From the NCBI GenBank assembly GCA_965226925.1, contig CBDDEN010000011.1, positions 372,001 through 436,000 on the forward strand: a stretch of 64,000 nucleotides of DNA, written 5' to 3'. This document shows, in pieces, positions 54,961 to 64,000 of the stretch (the first letter of the stretch is position 1; the number at the start of each line of letters is the position of its first letter). The translations under genes were made by a program, and so were the position numbers. Below the pieces are notes generated by a model. The model was not told where the DNA came from. It saw only the letters and a program-made list of their open reading frames with translations, and did not search any database. The stretch comes from CBDDCX01 sp965226925. GTDB taxonomy: Bacteria > Gemmatimonadota > Gemmatimonadetes > Longimicrobiales > Gaopeijiaceae.

Positions 54961-55941
54961 TCAGCCGCCGGTCTGGGAGAGCGCAACGAGCCCCCCTGAT
55001 CCTTCCTCACTTCCCTGGATCAAGTAGTGCCGCTCCGGCTTGGTGCGGAGCGTCTCTTCGATGAGCGGCACCAAGTCGTCCCCCTGCCGAAGCGGGTCGC
55101 GCAGATTGGTTTGTTGTGATCCGAACAGACAGGGACGCAACTGTCCATCGGCGGTCAGCCGCATGCGGTTACATCGGTCGCAGAAGTTATGGCTCATGGG
55201 AGTGATGACTCCCACGGTGCCTCGGCCGTCAGGAAAGCGGAAGTACGTGGCTGGGCCATTCCCTACGGGACCGTCGACGGGCTCGAGGTCCCCGAGCTTC
55301 CGGATCCTGCGCAACGCATCCTGACAGGACACGAAGTTGTCAGCGCTCAACTCCAAGTTGGAACCCGTCGGCATGAGCTCGATGAACCGCACGTGCCAAG
55401 GTCTGTGCCTGGTGACGAGAGCGAAGGACTCGATTTCGTCGTCGTTCTGTCCACCGATGAGCACGACGTTGATCTTGATCGGCTCGAACCCCAGGCTCTC
55501 AGCGGCGTCCAGGCCATCCATGATGCGGCCGAAGGAGTTCGGTCGTCGGGCAATGGCGTCCACTCGGTCTTCTCGCAGTGAATCGAGCGAGATGTTGACC
55601 CGGTTCACTCCGGCGTCTCTGAGCAACTCCCCCTGGTCGGCCAGCAACACGGCGTTCGTGGAGAGCGAGATATCCTCGATCTCGGGAATGGCCGACACCA
55701 TGCGGATCAGCGAGTGGAGATCCTTGCGGACCAGAGGCTCCCCCCCCGTGATGCGAACCCTCTTGAGGCCCATGCCCGCCATGATCTGGACGATGCGGGC
55801 GATCTCTTCATAGCTGAGCAGACTCTCGCGCTTCAGCCAGTCGAGGCCTTCCAGCGGCATGCAGTAGACGCACCTGAGGTTACACTTGTCCGTGACGGAA
55901 ATTCGGAGGTACTCGACGCTGCGCCCGAACTGATCGATCAT
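54961..55941 (-). CDS. moaA: GTP 3',8-cyclase (molybdenum cofactor biosynthesis)
   Basis: 326-residue radical SAM enzyme for the first step of molybdopterin synthesis. N-terminal cluster CNLRCVYC; RITGGEPLVRKDL and NVVLIGGQNDDE in the barrel; C-terminal cluster in HNFCDRCNRMRLTADGQLRPC. The C-terminus lacks the usual GG ending exactly but closes with LSQTGG. ATG overlaps the moaE stop (ATGA). Supports the molybdoenzyme at 32-36 kb. Confidence 0.95.
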   Translation of the reverse strand: MIDQFGRSVEYLRISVTDKCNLRCVYCMPLEGLDWLKRESLLSYEEIARIVQIMAGMGLKRVRITGGEPLVRKDLHSLIRMVSAIPEIEDISLSTNAVLLADQGELLRDAGVNRVNISLDSLREDRVDAIARRPNSFGRIMDGLDAAESLGFEPIKINVVLIGGQNDDEIESFALVTRHRPWHVRFIELMPTGSNLELSADNFVSCQDALRRIRKLGDLEPVDGPVGNGPATYFRFPDGRGTVGVITPMSHNFCDRCNRMRLTADGQLRPCLFGSQQTNLRDPLRQGDDLVPLIEETLRTKPERHYLIQGSEEGSGGLVALSQTGG

Positions 55942-56390
55942 CGCCGGTCAACGCCTCCGGAGGGAACGGCCGGCTTGGTTCCGACCACCCACTCTTCGAC
56001 CCCGTCGCCGTAGCGTTCCTTCTTCCAAACCGGCAGCCGCTTCTTGATCTCTTCGATGACGAATCGAGAGGCCTCGAAGGCCTCGGCCCGGTGCGGGCTC
56101 GACACGGCGATCGCCACGCTCACGTCACCCACTACCAGATCGCCCACGCGGTGGACGACGGCGATGCGGTCCGTGCCCAGCATGTCGGACGCCTCGCCGG
56201 CGATCTCGGTGAGCACCGCGACGGCCATCTGTTCGTACGCGTCGTAGCGTACACCGCCGACCGAGCGTCCGTCGTTATAATCGCGTACCACACCCACGAA
56301 CAGGAGCGCAGCCCCGTCTTCGTTCGCGCCCACACGGGCAAGGATCTCGGCCGGATCGATGGGATCCCGCACGACGGCTGCGAAGGCCAC
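55938..56390 (-). CDS. moaE: Molybdopterin synthase catalytic subunit
   Basis: 150 residues: GAALLFVGVVRDYNDGRSV at the start, IAVVHRVGDLVVGDVSVAIA in the middle and the Lys-rich end LPVWKKERYGDGVEEWV that meets MoaD. Inserts dithiolene sulfur into precursor Z. GTG start at 56390, two bases from the moaD stop; the stop overlaps moaA. Confidence 0.94.
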   Translation of the reverse strand: MAFAAVVRDPIDPAEILARVGANEDGAALLFVGVVRDYNDGRSVGGVRYDAYEQMAVAVLTEIAGEASDMLGTDRIAVVHRVGDLVVGDVSVAIAVSSPHRAEAFEASRFVIEEIKKRLPVWKKERYGDGVEEWVVGTKPAVPSGGVDRR

Positions 56391-56391
56391 C

Positions 56392-56637
56392 TCAGCCGCC
56401 CGCCACCGGAGGGATGAGCGCCACCTCGTCACCATCGCTCAGCAGAGCAGTCGGATCCGCATAGCACTGATTCAATGCGACGGCCGGGTCCGTAGGAAGG
56501 ACGGTGAACGCACCCCCGCGGGAACGGAGCGTCGATACGAGGTCCTTCACCGTTGCCCCGACGGGAAGATCGAGGCTCAACTCCTTGGTACCCAGGAGTT
56601 CACGGTACGACGCGAAGAAGAGGGTTCGGATTTCCAC
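56392..56637 (-). CDS. moaD: Molybdopterin synthase sulfur carrier subunit
   Basis: 81 residues, ubiquitin-like fold with the C-terminal Gly-Gly (DGDEVALIPPVAGG) that is thiocarboxylated to feed MoaE. Starts MEIRTLFFASYRELLG. First gene of the moaD-moaE-moaA operon. The 69 bases before it follow the Spy-like gene. Confidence 0.93.
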   Translation of the reverse strand: MEIRTLFFASYRELLGTKELSLDLPVGATVKDLVSTLRSRGGAFTVLPTDPAVALNQCYADPTALLSDGDEVALIPPVAGG

Positions 56638-56705
56638 GAATTACATGCGTTCGGGGCAGAGACGGTCTCCGAAGCCCGGAGAGGCTTCAAAGGACGGGAA
56701 CGGTC

Positions 56706-57275
56706 TCAGGAGAGTAGAGGAACCCCATGGTTCCGGTCAACGTTCCGGTGGGGCCCGGTCGTCAGGCGCCCGGGCGGCGGACCCATCGGGCGGCCCCCAC
56801 CGCCCCGAATGTTCTGAATCCTCTGATTGAGCTGTTCCCGCATGACGACGAAGCGCAGCAGTTGACGGGCGCTCAGCACCCCGGTCAGTGCCTCCTGCTC
56901 CTCCCGGATGAGGCGCACCTCGTCCTCCTTCAGGCGAAGCAAGTCTTCGAGGGCCTCGCTGGCGCGCTCTTCCGTGATCTCGCCTTCGTCGCCCAAGGCC
57001 ATCAGCCGGCGCCTCGTGGATCGCTCATCCTCGACGAAGGTGCGCCGCCGCTCGCGGAAGCCGTCCAAGACCTCCCGAAGCCTCTGGCTCTGTTCGTCGG
57101 TGAGTTCGAGTTGCTGGCGGACCATGGCATCGAAGCGGCCTCGGATCATCCGCTCCATCCGGGCCCGCCTGTCCGCCCCGGGGCCATCCTGCGGCGGGCC
57201 CCTCCGTTGTGCCGCAAGATCCTGCGCTCCCAGCGCGACCACTACGATCATCACAGCGCTGATCAGTCTCTTCAT
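56706..57275 (-). CDS. Spy/CpxP-like periplasmic protein
   Basis: 189 residues: signal peptide (MKRLISAVMIVVVALG, cleavage near LAAQ), then helical, charged sequence with LTDEQSQRLREVLDGFRERR, resembling Spy/CpxP/LTXXQ proteins that chaperone or sense envelope damage. Gly/Pro-rich C-terminus. ATG overlaps the anti-sigma stop (ATGA): sigma, anti-sigma and this protein form one envelope-stress unit. Confidence 0.82.
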   Translation of the reverse strand: MKRLISAVMIVVVALGAQDLAAQRRGPPQDGPGADRRARMERMIRGRFDAMVRQQLELTDEQSQRLREVLDGFRERRRTFVEDERSTRRRLMALGDEGEITEERASEALEDLLRLKEDEVRLIREEQEALTGVLSARQLLRFVVMREQLNQRIQNIRGGGGRPMGPPPGRLTTGPHRNVDRNHGVPLLS

Positions 57276-57724
57276 CCTCCGAGCTCCTCCAGTAGGGCCG
57301 CCAACTCCTCGTCGGACAAGTCTTCCAACATGGGCGCGTCCGCGACGAGCGCATCGTCGTCGTCCCAAACCATCACGAACGCCTCCTGGGCGAGTTGACT
57401 CGTCCCGGGAAGCATATCGGCGCGCTGCCAGACAACGGCGGTCCCCAAGGCGAGCACCACGGCGGCGGCCACCGGCAGTCGCCAACCGAGCGCGGGCCGC
57501 GCGTGCGCACGGTCACGAGCGACCGCCTCTTTGATCGCCCCGGCCAAGACGGCAGGCGGTACGGGCTTGGTGAGACCGAGCTGCCGTACAATGGCCATCT
57601 CGTTCGTGCAGTCCGCACAGACCGAGATGTGCGCCTCGATCCGATCGCGGTGCTCCGGGGTGAGATCTCCCCGAACCAGCCTTGGCAGCAGGTCCTTCGC
57701 GTCTGCACACGTTCGGTCCGTCAT
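57272..57724 (-). CDS. Membrane anti-sigma factor with ZAS zinc finger
   Basis: 150 residues: N-terminal zinc anti-sigma domain with HISVCADC (HxxxCxxC), one transmembrane helix (about 82-98, LPVAAAVVLALGTAVVW) and an acidic C-terminal tail (LSDEELAALLEELGG). It would hold the ECF sigma factor encoded just upstream. ATG overlaps the sigma stop. Confidence 0.88.
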   Translation of the reverse strand: MTDRTCADAKDLLPRLVRGDLTPEHRDRIEAHISVCADCTNEMAIVRQLGLTKPVPPAVLAGAIKEAVARDRAHARPALGWRLPVAAAVVLALGTAVVWQRADMLPGTSQLAQEAFVMVWDDDDALVADAPMLEDLSDEELAALLEELGG

Positions 57725-58281
57725 GGCTCCAAAAGCTCCCGTAGGCGGCGGATGCCGTGATGGTAGTTCACTCGAGCCGCACCCTCCGACGAACCGATGA
57801 TTTCACCGATCTCACGAAAGCTCAAGTCATCGTCGATCCTGAGCGTCACCGACAGCCTCTGCTTGTCGGGGAGGCCCTCCACGGCCTCCCGAACGCGAGC
57901 CGCCTCGGCACGGAGAGCGACCTCCGTGGACGGGTCGAGTCCGGGCGCCGAGAGGGCGTCCACGTCTTCGAGTTCACGCTCCCCCCGCCTTCGCACCTTG
58001 CGGAGATACTCGCGGGCCTCGTTTCCCGCGATGGCCAGGAGCCATGTCCGAAAGGCGGCCTCGCCACGAAACCGTCCAAGGGCCCTGAAGGCTTTGATGA
58101 AACAATCCTGGCTCGCATCTGCCGCAAGATCCTCCTCTCCAAGGATGGCCACGCACGTCCGAAAGACGGCGCCGTGATGCCGATCCACAAGCAGGTCCGT
58201 CGCGCGACTGTCTCCAGCCCGAGCACGCTGCACCAACTCCTCGTCTGAGGGTGGCTCGGTGCGTATCTCCTCGGCCATCAT
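57721..58281 (-). CDS. ECF RNA polymerase sigma factor
   Basis: 186 residues: region 2 (DEELVQRARAGDSRATDLLV, DASQDCFIKAFRALGRFRGE, RTWLLAIAGN) and region 4 (LPDKQRLSVTLRIDDDLSFR, SSEGAARVNYHHGIRRLREL) are complete. Directs transcription in response to envelope stress, paired with the anti-sigma factor downstream. Start at ATG of MMAEE. The gap to HU upstream should hold the promoter, perhaps self-regulated. Confidence 0.93.
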   Translation of the reverse strand: MMAEEIRTEPPSDEELVQRARAGDSRATDLLVDRHHGAVFRTCVAILGEEDLAADASQDCFIKAFRALGRFRGEAAFRTWLLAIAGNEAREYLRKVRRRGERELEDVDALSAPGLDPSTEVALRAEAARVREAVEGLPDKQRLSVTLRIDDDLSFREIGEIIGSSEGAARVNYHHGIRRLRELLEP

Positions 58282-58399
58282 GAAGTCAGATGCTCGTCGT
58301 CACCGAAGCGTTAAGTCCGCTCGGACGACAATGGGGGTGTCTCGGACGAGAAGGGACTGGAGGTGCGGTCGAGTCGAGCCGACGGGGCGACGCGCTCTT

Positions 58400-58702
58400 C
58401 TATTCTACGGGCTGGCCGTCGAGCTGCCCTACGCGAGTCCGAAGGTGCTTGGAGGGTTTGAATACGGGAACGCTCCTAGACGGGACTTCAACGCCTTCGC
58501 CGGTCCGCGGGTTGCGGGCCATACGGCTCTTCCGCTTTCGAACCTTGAACGTGCCGAACCCGCGGATCTCGATGTTCTCCCCGTTGGCGAGCGCCCGCTT
58601 CACGGCGTTGAGGAATCCATCCACGACCAGGACGCAGTCCTTCTTGGTGATCCCCGGACCGATGGCTTCCGCGACCTGTTCGACGAGGTCCGCCTTGGTC
58701 AT
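58400..58702 (-). CDS. HU/IHF-family DNA-binding protein
   Basis: 100 residues: MTKADLVEQVAEAIGPGITK, GFGTFKVRKRKSRMARNPRT and the beta-arm region typical of HU/IHF histone-like proteins that bend DNA. GGAGGA ribosome site a few bases before the ATG. Ends PSKHLRTRVGQLDGQPVE, slightly longer than E. coli HU. Confidence 0.93.
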   Translation of the reverse strand: MTKADLVEQVAEAIGPGITKKDCVLVVDGFLNAVKRALANGENIEIRGFGTFKVRKRKSRMARNPRTGEGVEVPSRSVPVFKPSKHLRTRVGQLDGQPVE

Positions 58703-58794
58703 TCATTCCTCCGCGATACGAAATAAGTGTCCGAGCGATGGCAGGGTTGCCAGGGTAACGATCTCGAACCTGGAACGTCAAGTGCCACTTGCAC

Positions 58795-59919
<1,125 letters not shown>

Positions 59920-60110
59920 GTAGCAGAGTCCGAGTCAGAGTTGTGCGCCGGAAGCGTCCGACGGCCGGCGGAATTTAGAGCGCGAGGAAACCGAGTCAAG
60001 CTCACCCCTGCCCCGTTCCGCCCCTCCTTTCCTCGCCCTACCTTTGTCGCGAGAGAGCAGGGACCCTCGCGACGGCCCCGCAACCCCGACCAGGCCAAAG
60101 GCGAACCGAC

Positions 60111-60683
60111 ATGACGGATGCGCCCCAAATCACCGTCTATGCCGACGAGTCGTGTCTCGGCAACCAATTCCAGCACCGTGCCAACCCCGGAGGTGCCGGA
60201 GGGTTGGTGGAGTACTGGACCGGCGATGAGTGGGTGCGGCGCGACTACTGGGTTTCCGAGGCGGACACGACCAACAACCGCATGGCGCTTCGAAGCGCGA
60301 TCGAGGCCCTGACCTTGATGCGAAAGCGCCCCTGCACAGTCCACCTCGTGTCCGACAGCCAGTATCTGGTCAAGGGCATGACGGAGTGGCTCAAGGGCTG
60401 GAAGGCCCGAGGATGGAAGCGGAAGGGAGGCGAGATCGGCAACCTCGAACTCTGGCAGGAGCTCGATCGCATCGCGTCGCAGCACGACGTGACGTGGAGC
60501 TGGGTCCGCGGGCACGACGGACATGTCCAGAACGAGTACGCCAACCACCTCGCGACACGAGCCGCCTCGGAACGCACGGAATCCGGAGGCTTGGTGGAAA
60601 GCCAGTACCAGGCCTGGCTGGACGAGCAGCGCGACAAGCGCGGTCGTTATCTCGACTACTTCGAACACACCCCGCCCGGCTGA
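60111..60683 (+). CDS. RNase HI-family protein with altered active site
   Basis: 190 residues with the RNase H fold: ADESCLGNQF (Asp12), TTNNRMALRSAIEAL, SDSQYLVKGMTEWLKGWKAR (Asp82), WVRGHDGHVQNEYANHLATR. Of the four carboxylates of E. coli RNase HI, Asp10 and Asp70 are present, but Glu48 (RMEL) is Ala here and Asp134 (ERCD) is Asn; a new Glu13 follows the first Asp, and a ten-residue insert lies before PGGAGG. It looks like a coherent variant subfamily rather than a degraded gene. Role in RNA-DNA hybrid removal is inferred. Confidence 0.85.
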   Translation: MTDAPQITVYADESCLGNQFQHRANPGGAGGLVEYWTGDEWVRRDYWVSEADTTNNRMALRSAIEALTLMRKRPCTVHLVSDSQYLVKGMTEWLKGWKARGWKRKGGEIGNLELWQELDRIASQHDVTWSWVRGHDGHVQNEYANHLATRAASERTESGGLVESQYQAWLDEQRDKRGRYLDYFEHTPPG

Positions 60684-61343
60684 TTCGAGGACGGGGCTCC
60701 CCGACGACTTGGTTGGCTCCGACGCCGATCGGCTCCAACGGCGGCCAGCCCGAACGAAATTCGGGGACAAAAAAAGAAGCCCTCGGCGCGGCAAGCCGCT
60801 CCGAGGGCCTCAGTTTCGTTGGTAGAAGCTTCGTCTCGTTTGGAGATTGCCTATCTTCCGGCTCGCCTTGCGGCTCACCTTCAGTCGGGCAGCTAACTCA
60901 GCTTCCCTTCCCCCGTGTCGCGCGGTCAGCGACTTCGGGTCCTCCGAGCTCCGGGAGGTTTCAGCAGAGACCAACGACTCCTCCGCCGGCTCACCGAGGT
61001 CCAATCCTCGGCTTGCTTCCACCGCTACGGCGTCCCGTCCGATGGATCACGTTTCTCGATCCGCATGAAGGATGACCAACGCCATCGAATCAGCGTACCA
61101 CATCGGAAACGCACCACCAGTATGTGGGGAGACTGGCCTCTCGTCAAGCTTCTCGATGGGCTCTGCTCAAGAAATCCCGATTACCCGTAACCTGTTATAC
61201 CTCATATGATTATGGGGTTACAGAATCCCCCGTTTTTCCCACCAGGATCGAGTGTAAACAGATTGATCTTGCAGGCTTGTGCGAGGGTTTACGGGCAAGA
61301 TCTTCGGTCGGGATTCAGAAAACGAAGGCGTCTTCCGGCGACC
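60684..61343. other. Gap between RNase H and lipB, with a small open frame
   Basis: About 660 bases with no recognised gene except the terminator at 60776-60808. On the minus strand a 70-residue frame (GTG at 61022 to TGA at 60810, ending KIGNLQTRRSFYQRN) stops just before the terminator. Several GC-rich hairpins (for example CCGAGG-ATTGGA-CCTCGG near 60997) lie in this stretch, and the part 61180-61260 is unusually AT-rich. A structured RNA or a long 3' UTR are alternatives. Confidence 0.4.
60776..60808 (-). terminator. Rho-independent terminator after lipB
   Basis: On the minus strand, GCCCTCGG.GCGG-CTTG-CCGC.CCGAGGGC, a twelve-base-pair stem with one mismatch, followed by CTTCTTTTTTTG. 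It ends the minus-strand transcript from the dehydrogenase E1/E2-lipB run, and on the plus strand lies about 90 bases after the RNase H stop. Confidence 0.85.
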
Positions 61344-62057
61344 TCAGAGCCCCTCAGAAGTGGCCTCATTTGTTGGCCCGCCAACACGAATTTCGCGTCC
61401 GAAGGCCCGCGCGAAGACCTCACGCACGACGGGCACGACTTCGGCGACCGCGATGGGGCGGCCCGCCTCTCTGGAAAGCGACGTGACCGAGCGGCCGACG
61501 ATGCCGCACGGGACGATCGTCTCGTAATAGGTGAGGTCCGTATCGACGTTGAGCGCGAAGCCGTGGGAGGTGATCCAACCCGACGACACGCGGACCCCGA
61601 TGGCCGCCATCTTCCGATCCTCCACCCACACGCCGGTGAGCCCAGGTACCGACTCCCCCTCGATGCCGAACCGCTCGAGGACGGTGATCAGCATGGTCTC
61701 GAGGTCTCTCAGGTAGCCGAGCAGGTCCTTCCGGTCGGGGCCGAGGTCGAGAATCGGATACCCGACGAGCTGACCGGGACCGTGGTACGTCACGTCTCCA
61801 CCCCGCCCTACTTCGAAGAGCTCGAGGCCGAGTCTGTTTCGGAGGGTGGCGTCGGCCAGCACGTGCTCGGGAGACGATCCCGTTCCCAGCGTGATCACGT
61901 GCGGGTGCTCGAGGAGAAGGAGGTGGTCGGGCACTTCGCCGACCCGCCGACGCACTACCAGATCGGACTGGATTTCCAGGGCCTCCCCGTAGGGCACGAG
62001 GCCGAGATCCCGCACCTCCAACTCGATCGAGTCACTCGGGTATGGGCGATCCGACAC
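61344..62057 (-). CDS. lipB: Octanoyl-(acyl-carrier-protein) transferase
   Basis: 237 residues. Substrate-binding EVGRGGDVTYHGPGQLVGYP, the Lys motif VEDRKMAAIGVRVSSG and the catalytic Cys in IVPCGIVGRSVT. Moves octanoyl groups from ACP to the lipoyl domains of dehydrogenase E2 subunits; the E2 gene lies 60 bases upstream on the same strand. Complete, with an ATG start. Confidence 0.94.
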   Translation of the reverse strand: MSDRPYPSDSIELEVRDLGLVPYGEALEIQSDLVVRRRVGEVPDHLLLLEHPHVITLGTGSSPEHVLADATLRNRLGLELFEVGRGGDVTYHGPGQLVGYPILDLGPDRKDLLGYLRDLETMLITVLERFGIEGESVPGLTGVWVEDRKMAAIGVRVSSGWITSHGFALNVDTDLTYYETIVPCGIVGRSVTSLSREAGRPIAVAEVVPVVREVFARAFGREIRVGGPTNEATSEGL

Positions 62058-62116
62058 CGGAGGTCAGCGCGCGATCGAGGCATGGCTGATCGGCCTACAC
62101 GCTCGGAGGCCGAACA

Positions 62117-63538
62117 CTATGCGTCCTCGGGGAAGTCCTCCAGGAGCGCTTTGAGTCCCGAAAGGAATCTCGCGGCGTCGGCGCCATCCACGAGCCGATG
62201 ATCATACCCCAAGGAGAAGAGCGACCGTTTGCGTATGGCGATGGCATCCGTGCCCGTGCCGGGATCCTCGACAACCACGGTGCGCTTTTCGATCGCACCC
62301 GTGCCGAGGATGGCGGCGGTCCCCTTCGGGATCACGGGCAGACCCACCAACGTGCCGAGCACGCCCGGGTTCGTAATCGAAAACGTCGCGCCTTGGATCT
62401 CGGAGGGGTTGAGCTTCCGAGAGCGCGCACGCTCAGCGAGATCGATGATCTTCTTGCCGATACCGACCAGGCTCAGGTCATCGGTATCGTGGATGACCGG
62501 AACGATGAGTCCGGGATCCAGATCCACCGCCATACCGATGTTCACGTTGCCCCGGTGGATGATGTTGTTCCCGGACACCGTGCCGTTCACGTTCGGGAAG
62601 CTGCGCAGCAGACGCGAGCAGGCCCACGCCACGAAGGCCGTGTAGCTGACCCGCGCTCCCTGCTCCGCCCACTTCGCCTTGTTCGCCGCACGAATGCCGT
62701 CCACCCGAGAAAAATCGACCTCGATGAACGAATGCACATGGGGAGCCACCCGCTTCGCGAGGACCATGTGCTCCGCCGTGAGCCGACGGATCTTGTCCAT
62801 GGGCTGAACCTGATCGCCCTCGCGAACCGGAAACTCGGGGTGCTGCACCTCGCCGTAGAAGGCGGCCCACAAGTCGGACGGTGCCGGCGGCGAGGCCGGC
62901 CGCAAAGCCGCGGCAGGTGGAGCCCCGGTGGGTGGAGCGGCGGCCTTCGGCGCCGGTGAGCCGGTCGGCACGCCCGCTTCGATGAAGCCGAGAATGTCCT
63001 GCTTGGTGACCCGACCGGCATGGCCTGTACCCGGTACGTCACCAATCGCGATTCCGTGCTCCTCGGCGATCCGCCTGACGACCGGAGTCGACCTCGTGCG
63101 CAAGCGGTCCTCGGCCGACTGCTCCGCTCCGTCCTCAGACGGGGCCGAAGCACTCGCCGCGGAAACGGACCCGGCAACCGGCGCCCGAGTAGTCTCGACC
63201 ACCGCTGGCGCGGCATCGGGTGCAGCGACGGGGGCCCGCTCGGCGGAGGAAGCGGCCTCAACGACCACGGCCGGTGCTGCCACGGTCGCGGCGCCACCTT
63301 CAGTGTCGATGAACGCGACGACCGTGCCGACCTCCACGGTCTCGCCCTCCTGGACCTTTACCTCCACGAGCGTCCCGGACTGTGGAGAGGGGATCTCGGC
63401 GTCCACCTTGTCGGTGGAGATCTCAAGGATCGGCTCGTCGCGCTCAACCGTGTCGCCAACGCTCTTCAGCCACTTCGACACCGTGCCTTCGGCGATGGAC
63501 TCGCCCATCTGCGGCATGGGAACCTCGATGCGGGCCAC
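62117..63538 (-). CDS. 2-oxoacid dehydrogenase E2 component (dihydrolipoamide acyltransferase)
   Basis: 473 residues: lipoyl domain with Lys in EISTDKVDAEIPSPQSG (about 37-53), Ala/Pro-rich linker, peripheral-subunit-binding domain (VVRRIAEEHGIAIGDVPGTG, about 150-190), second linker and catalytic domain ending LGYDHRLVDGADAARFLSG (His, Asp). Transfers acyl groups from E1 to CoA in the pyruvate or branched-chain dehydrogenase complex; the sequence does not set which. One lipoyl domain. Confidence 0.92.
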   Translation of the reverse strand: MARIEVPMPQMGESIAEGTVSKWLKSVGDTVERDEPILEISTDKVDAEIPSPQSGTLVEVKVQEGETVEVGTVVAFIDTEGGAATVAAPAVVVEAASSAERAPVAAPDAAPAVVETTRAPVAGSVSAASASAPSEDGAEQSAEDRLRTRSTPVVRRIAEEHGIAIGDVPGTGHAGRVTKQDILGFIEAGVPTGSPAPKAAAPPTGAPPAAALRPASPPAPSDLWAAFYGEVQHPEFPVREGDQVQPMDKIRRLTAEHMVLAKRVAPHVHSFIEVDFSRVDGIRAANKAKWAEQGARVSYTAFVAWACSRLLRSFPNVNGTVSGNNIIHRGNVNIGMAVDLDPGLIVPVIHDTDDLSLVGIGKKIIDLAERARSRKLNPSEIQGATFSITNPGVLGTLVGLPVIPKGTAAILGTGAIEKRTVVVEDPGTGTDAIAIRKRSLFSLGYDHRLVDGADAARFLSGLKALLEDFPEDA

Positions 63539-63632
63539 TCTATGTCTCTCCGGATCTATGTGACAGAATCAGAATCGGCGACCCCAAAATACCCGGGGGA
63601 TCGACTGGCGGTCCCACCTCCACCGCCGAAGG

Positions 63633-64000
63633 TCAGTAGTACACGAGATACCGCGCCGCCGTCACGATGTCATCGATCTGCGGCAGAAAGTAATCCTCCA
63701 AAACGCCCGAGTAAGGCACGGGTGAATCGATGGCGGTCACCCGCAGCATCGGTGCGTCGAGCCACTCGAATGCGCTTTCGCTCACGCGCATGGCGATCTC
63801 GCCGGCGATGCCGCCGGTACGGGTGTCCTCGTGGACGATCAGGAGCCGTCCGGTCTTCTTCACGCTCTGGACGATGGCCTCATCGTCCAGCGGAAGGAGC
63901 GTGCGAAGATCCAGGATCTCGACTCGCATTCCGTCGTCACGCTCGAGTTCCTCGGCCGCCTCTGCGCTCCTGTGCACCATCATCCCGTACGTAACGATGG
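63633..64000 (-). CDS. Thiamine-dependent dehydrogenase E1 beta subunit, C-terminal part (cut by the window)
   Basis: 122 residues are visible, open to the window edge: IVTYGMMVHRSAEAAEEL, VEILDLRTLLPLDDEAIVQS and GRLLIVHEDTRTGGIAGEIA are typical of the transketolase C-terminal domain of E1 beta or a fused E1. It precedes E2 by 94 bases and supplies decarboxylase activity for the same complex. Confidence 0.9.
   Translation of the reverse strand, partial: IVTYGMMVHRSAEAAEELERDDGMRVEILDLRTLLPLDDEAIVQSVKKTGRLLIVHEDTRTGGIAGEIAMRVSESAFEWLDAPMLRVTAIDSPVPYSGVLEDYFLPQIDDIVTAARYLVYY

Noticed and set aside
61206..62201. Long plus-strand open frame over lipB
   Set aside because: Antisense to a gene with complete LipB motifs; its composition is typical of an antisense shadow.

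Overview
The window is GC-rich, densely coded DNA from a Gram-negative (diderm) bacterium: it encodes TolC-type channels, an RND pump with a lipoprotein adaptor, an outer-membrane beta-barrel protein and lipoproteins. The single-subunit SdhC with the order sdhC-sdhA-sdhB, together with the many secreted peptidase and amidohydrolase genes, resembles Gemmatimonadota or a related phylum. That placement is an inference from gene content; there is no rRNA gene here. No complete tRNA, no rRNA and no CRISPR array were found.

Layout. 1-3.3 kb: a type IV pilus/type II secretion ATPase fused to a receiver domain, coupled to a REC-GGDEF cyclase. 3.9-4.9 kb: SCO1/YtkA-like copper-handling pair. 4.9-8.1 kb: histidine kinase, the last part of an NtrC-type regulator and a TolC, with a deletion-like junction between regulator and TolC. 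8.3-12 kb: BlaI-type repressor, DUF1579-like protein, DCC oxidoreductase, MurB, alpha/beta hydrolase. 12-19.8 kb: two TA-bounded MITE-like elements, an M16 peptidase with a membrane/PH-like tail, MATE pump, DUF1272, thioesterase plus nitronate monooxygenase, M24 peptidase. 19.8-29.7 kb: M55 aminopeptidase, DUF2007, amidohydrolase, membrane GGDEF, Cas2-fold protein, glycosylasparaginase, UDG, AhpD-like, DinB and HAD genes. 29.7-36.9 kb: a complex iron-sulfur molybdoenzyme locus (catalytic subunit, fused FeS/NrfD subunit, TorD chaperone, SulP transporter, two-helix protein). 37-45.3 kb: TetR-TolC-adaptor-RND efflux operon plus a beta-barrel gene. 46.1-49.4 kb: an amidohydrolase gene cut by an IS256-type element with a clear target duplication. 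50.4-64 kb: core metabolism (sdhBAC, mdh, moaAED, Spy/anti-sigma/sigma operon, HU, carA, RNase H, lipB, 2-oxoacid dehydrogenase E2 and E1 beta), all with intact frames.

A recurring theme is damage to accessory genes: at least eight genes carry one or more frameshifts, one is split by an IS, and two neighbours are joined by an apparent deletion, while housekeeping genes are open. This may be sequencing error, genome decay, or both; the sequence alone does not decide.

The most interesting loci are the molybdoenzyme cluster (no Tat signal on the catalytic subunit and a linked SulP gene, which fits an inward-facing sulfite dehydrogenase), the pilus ATPase-receiver fusion beside a cyclase, the two related MITE families, a perfect 20-bp palindrome inside the end of sdhC, the RNase H variant with altered catalytic residues, and a probable leaderless TetR promoter/operator.
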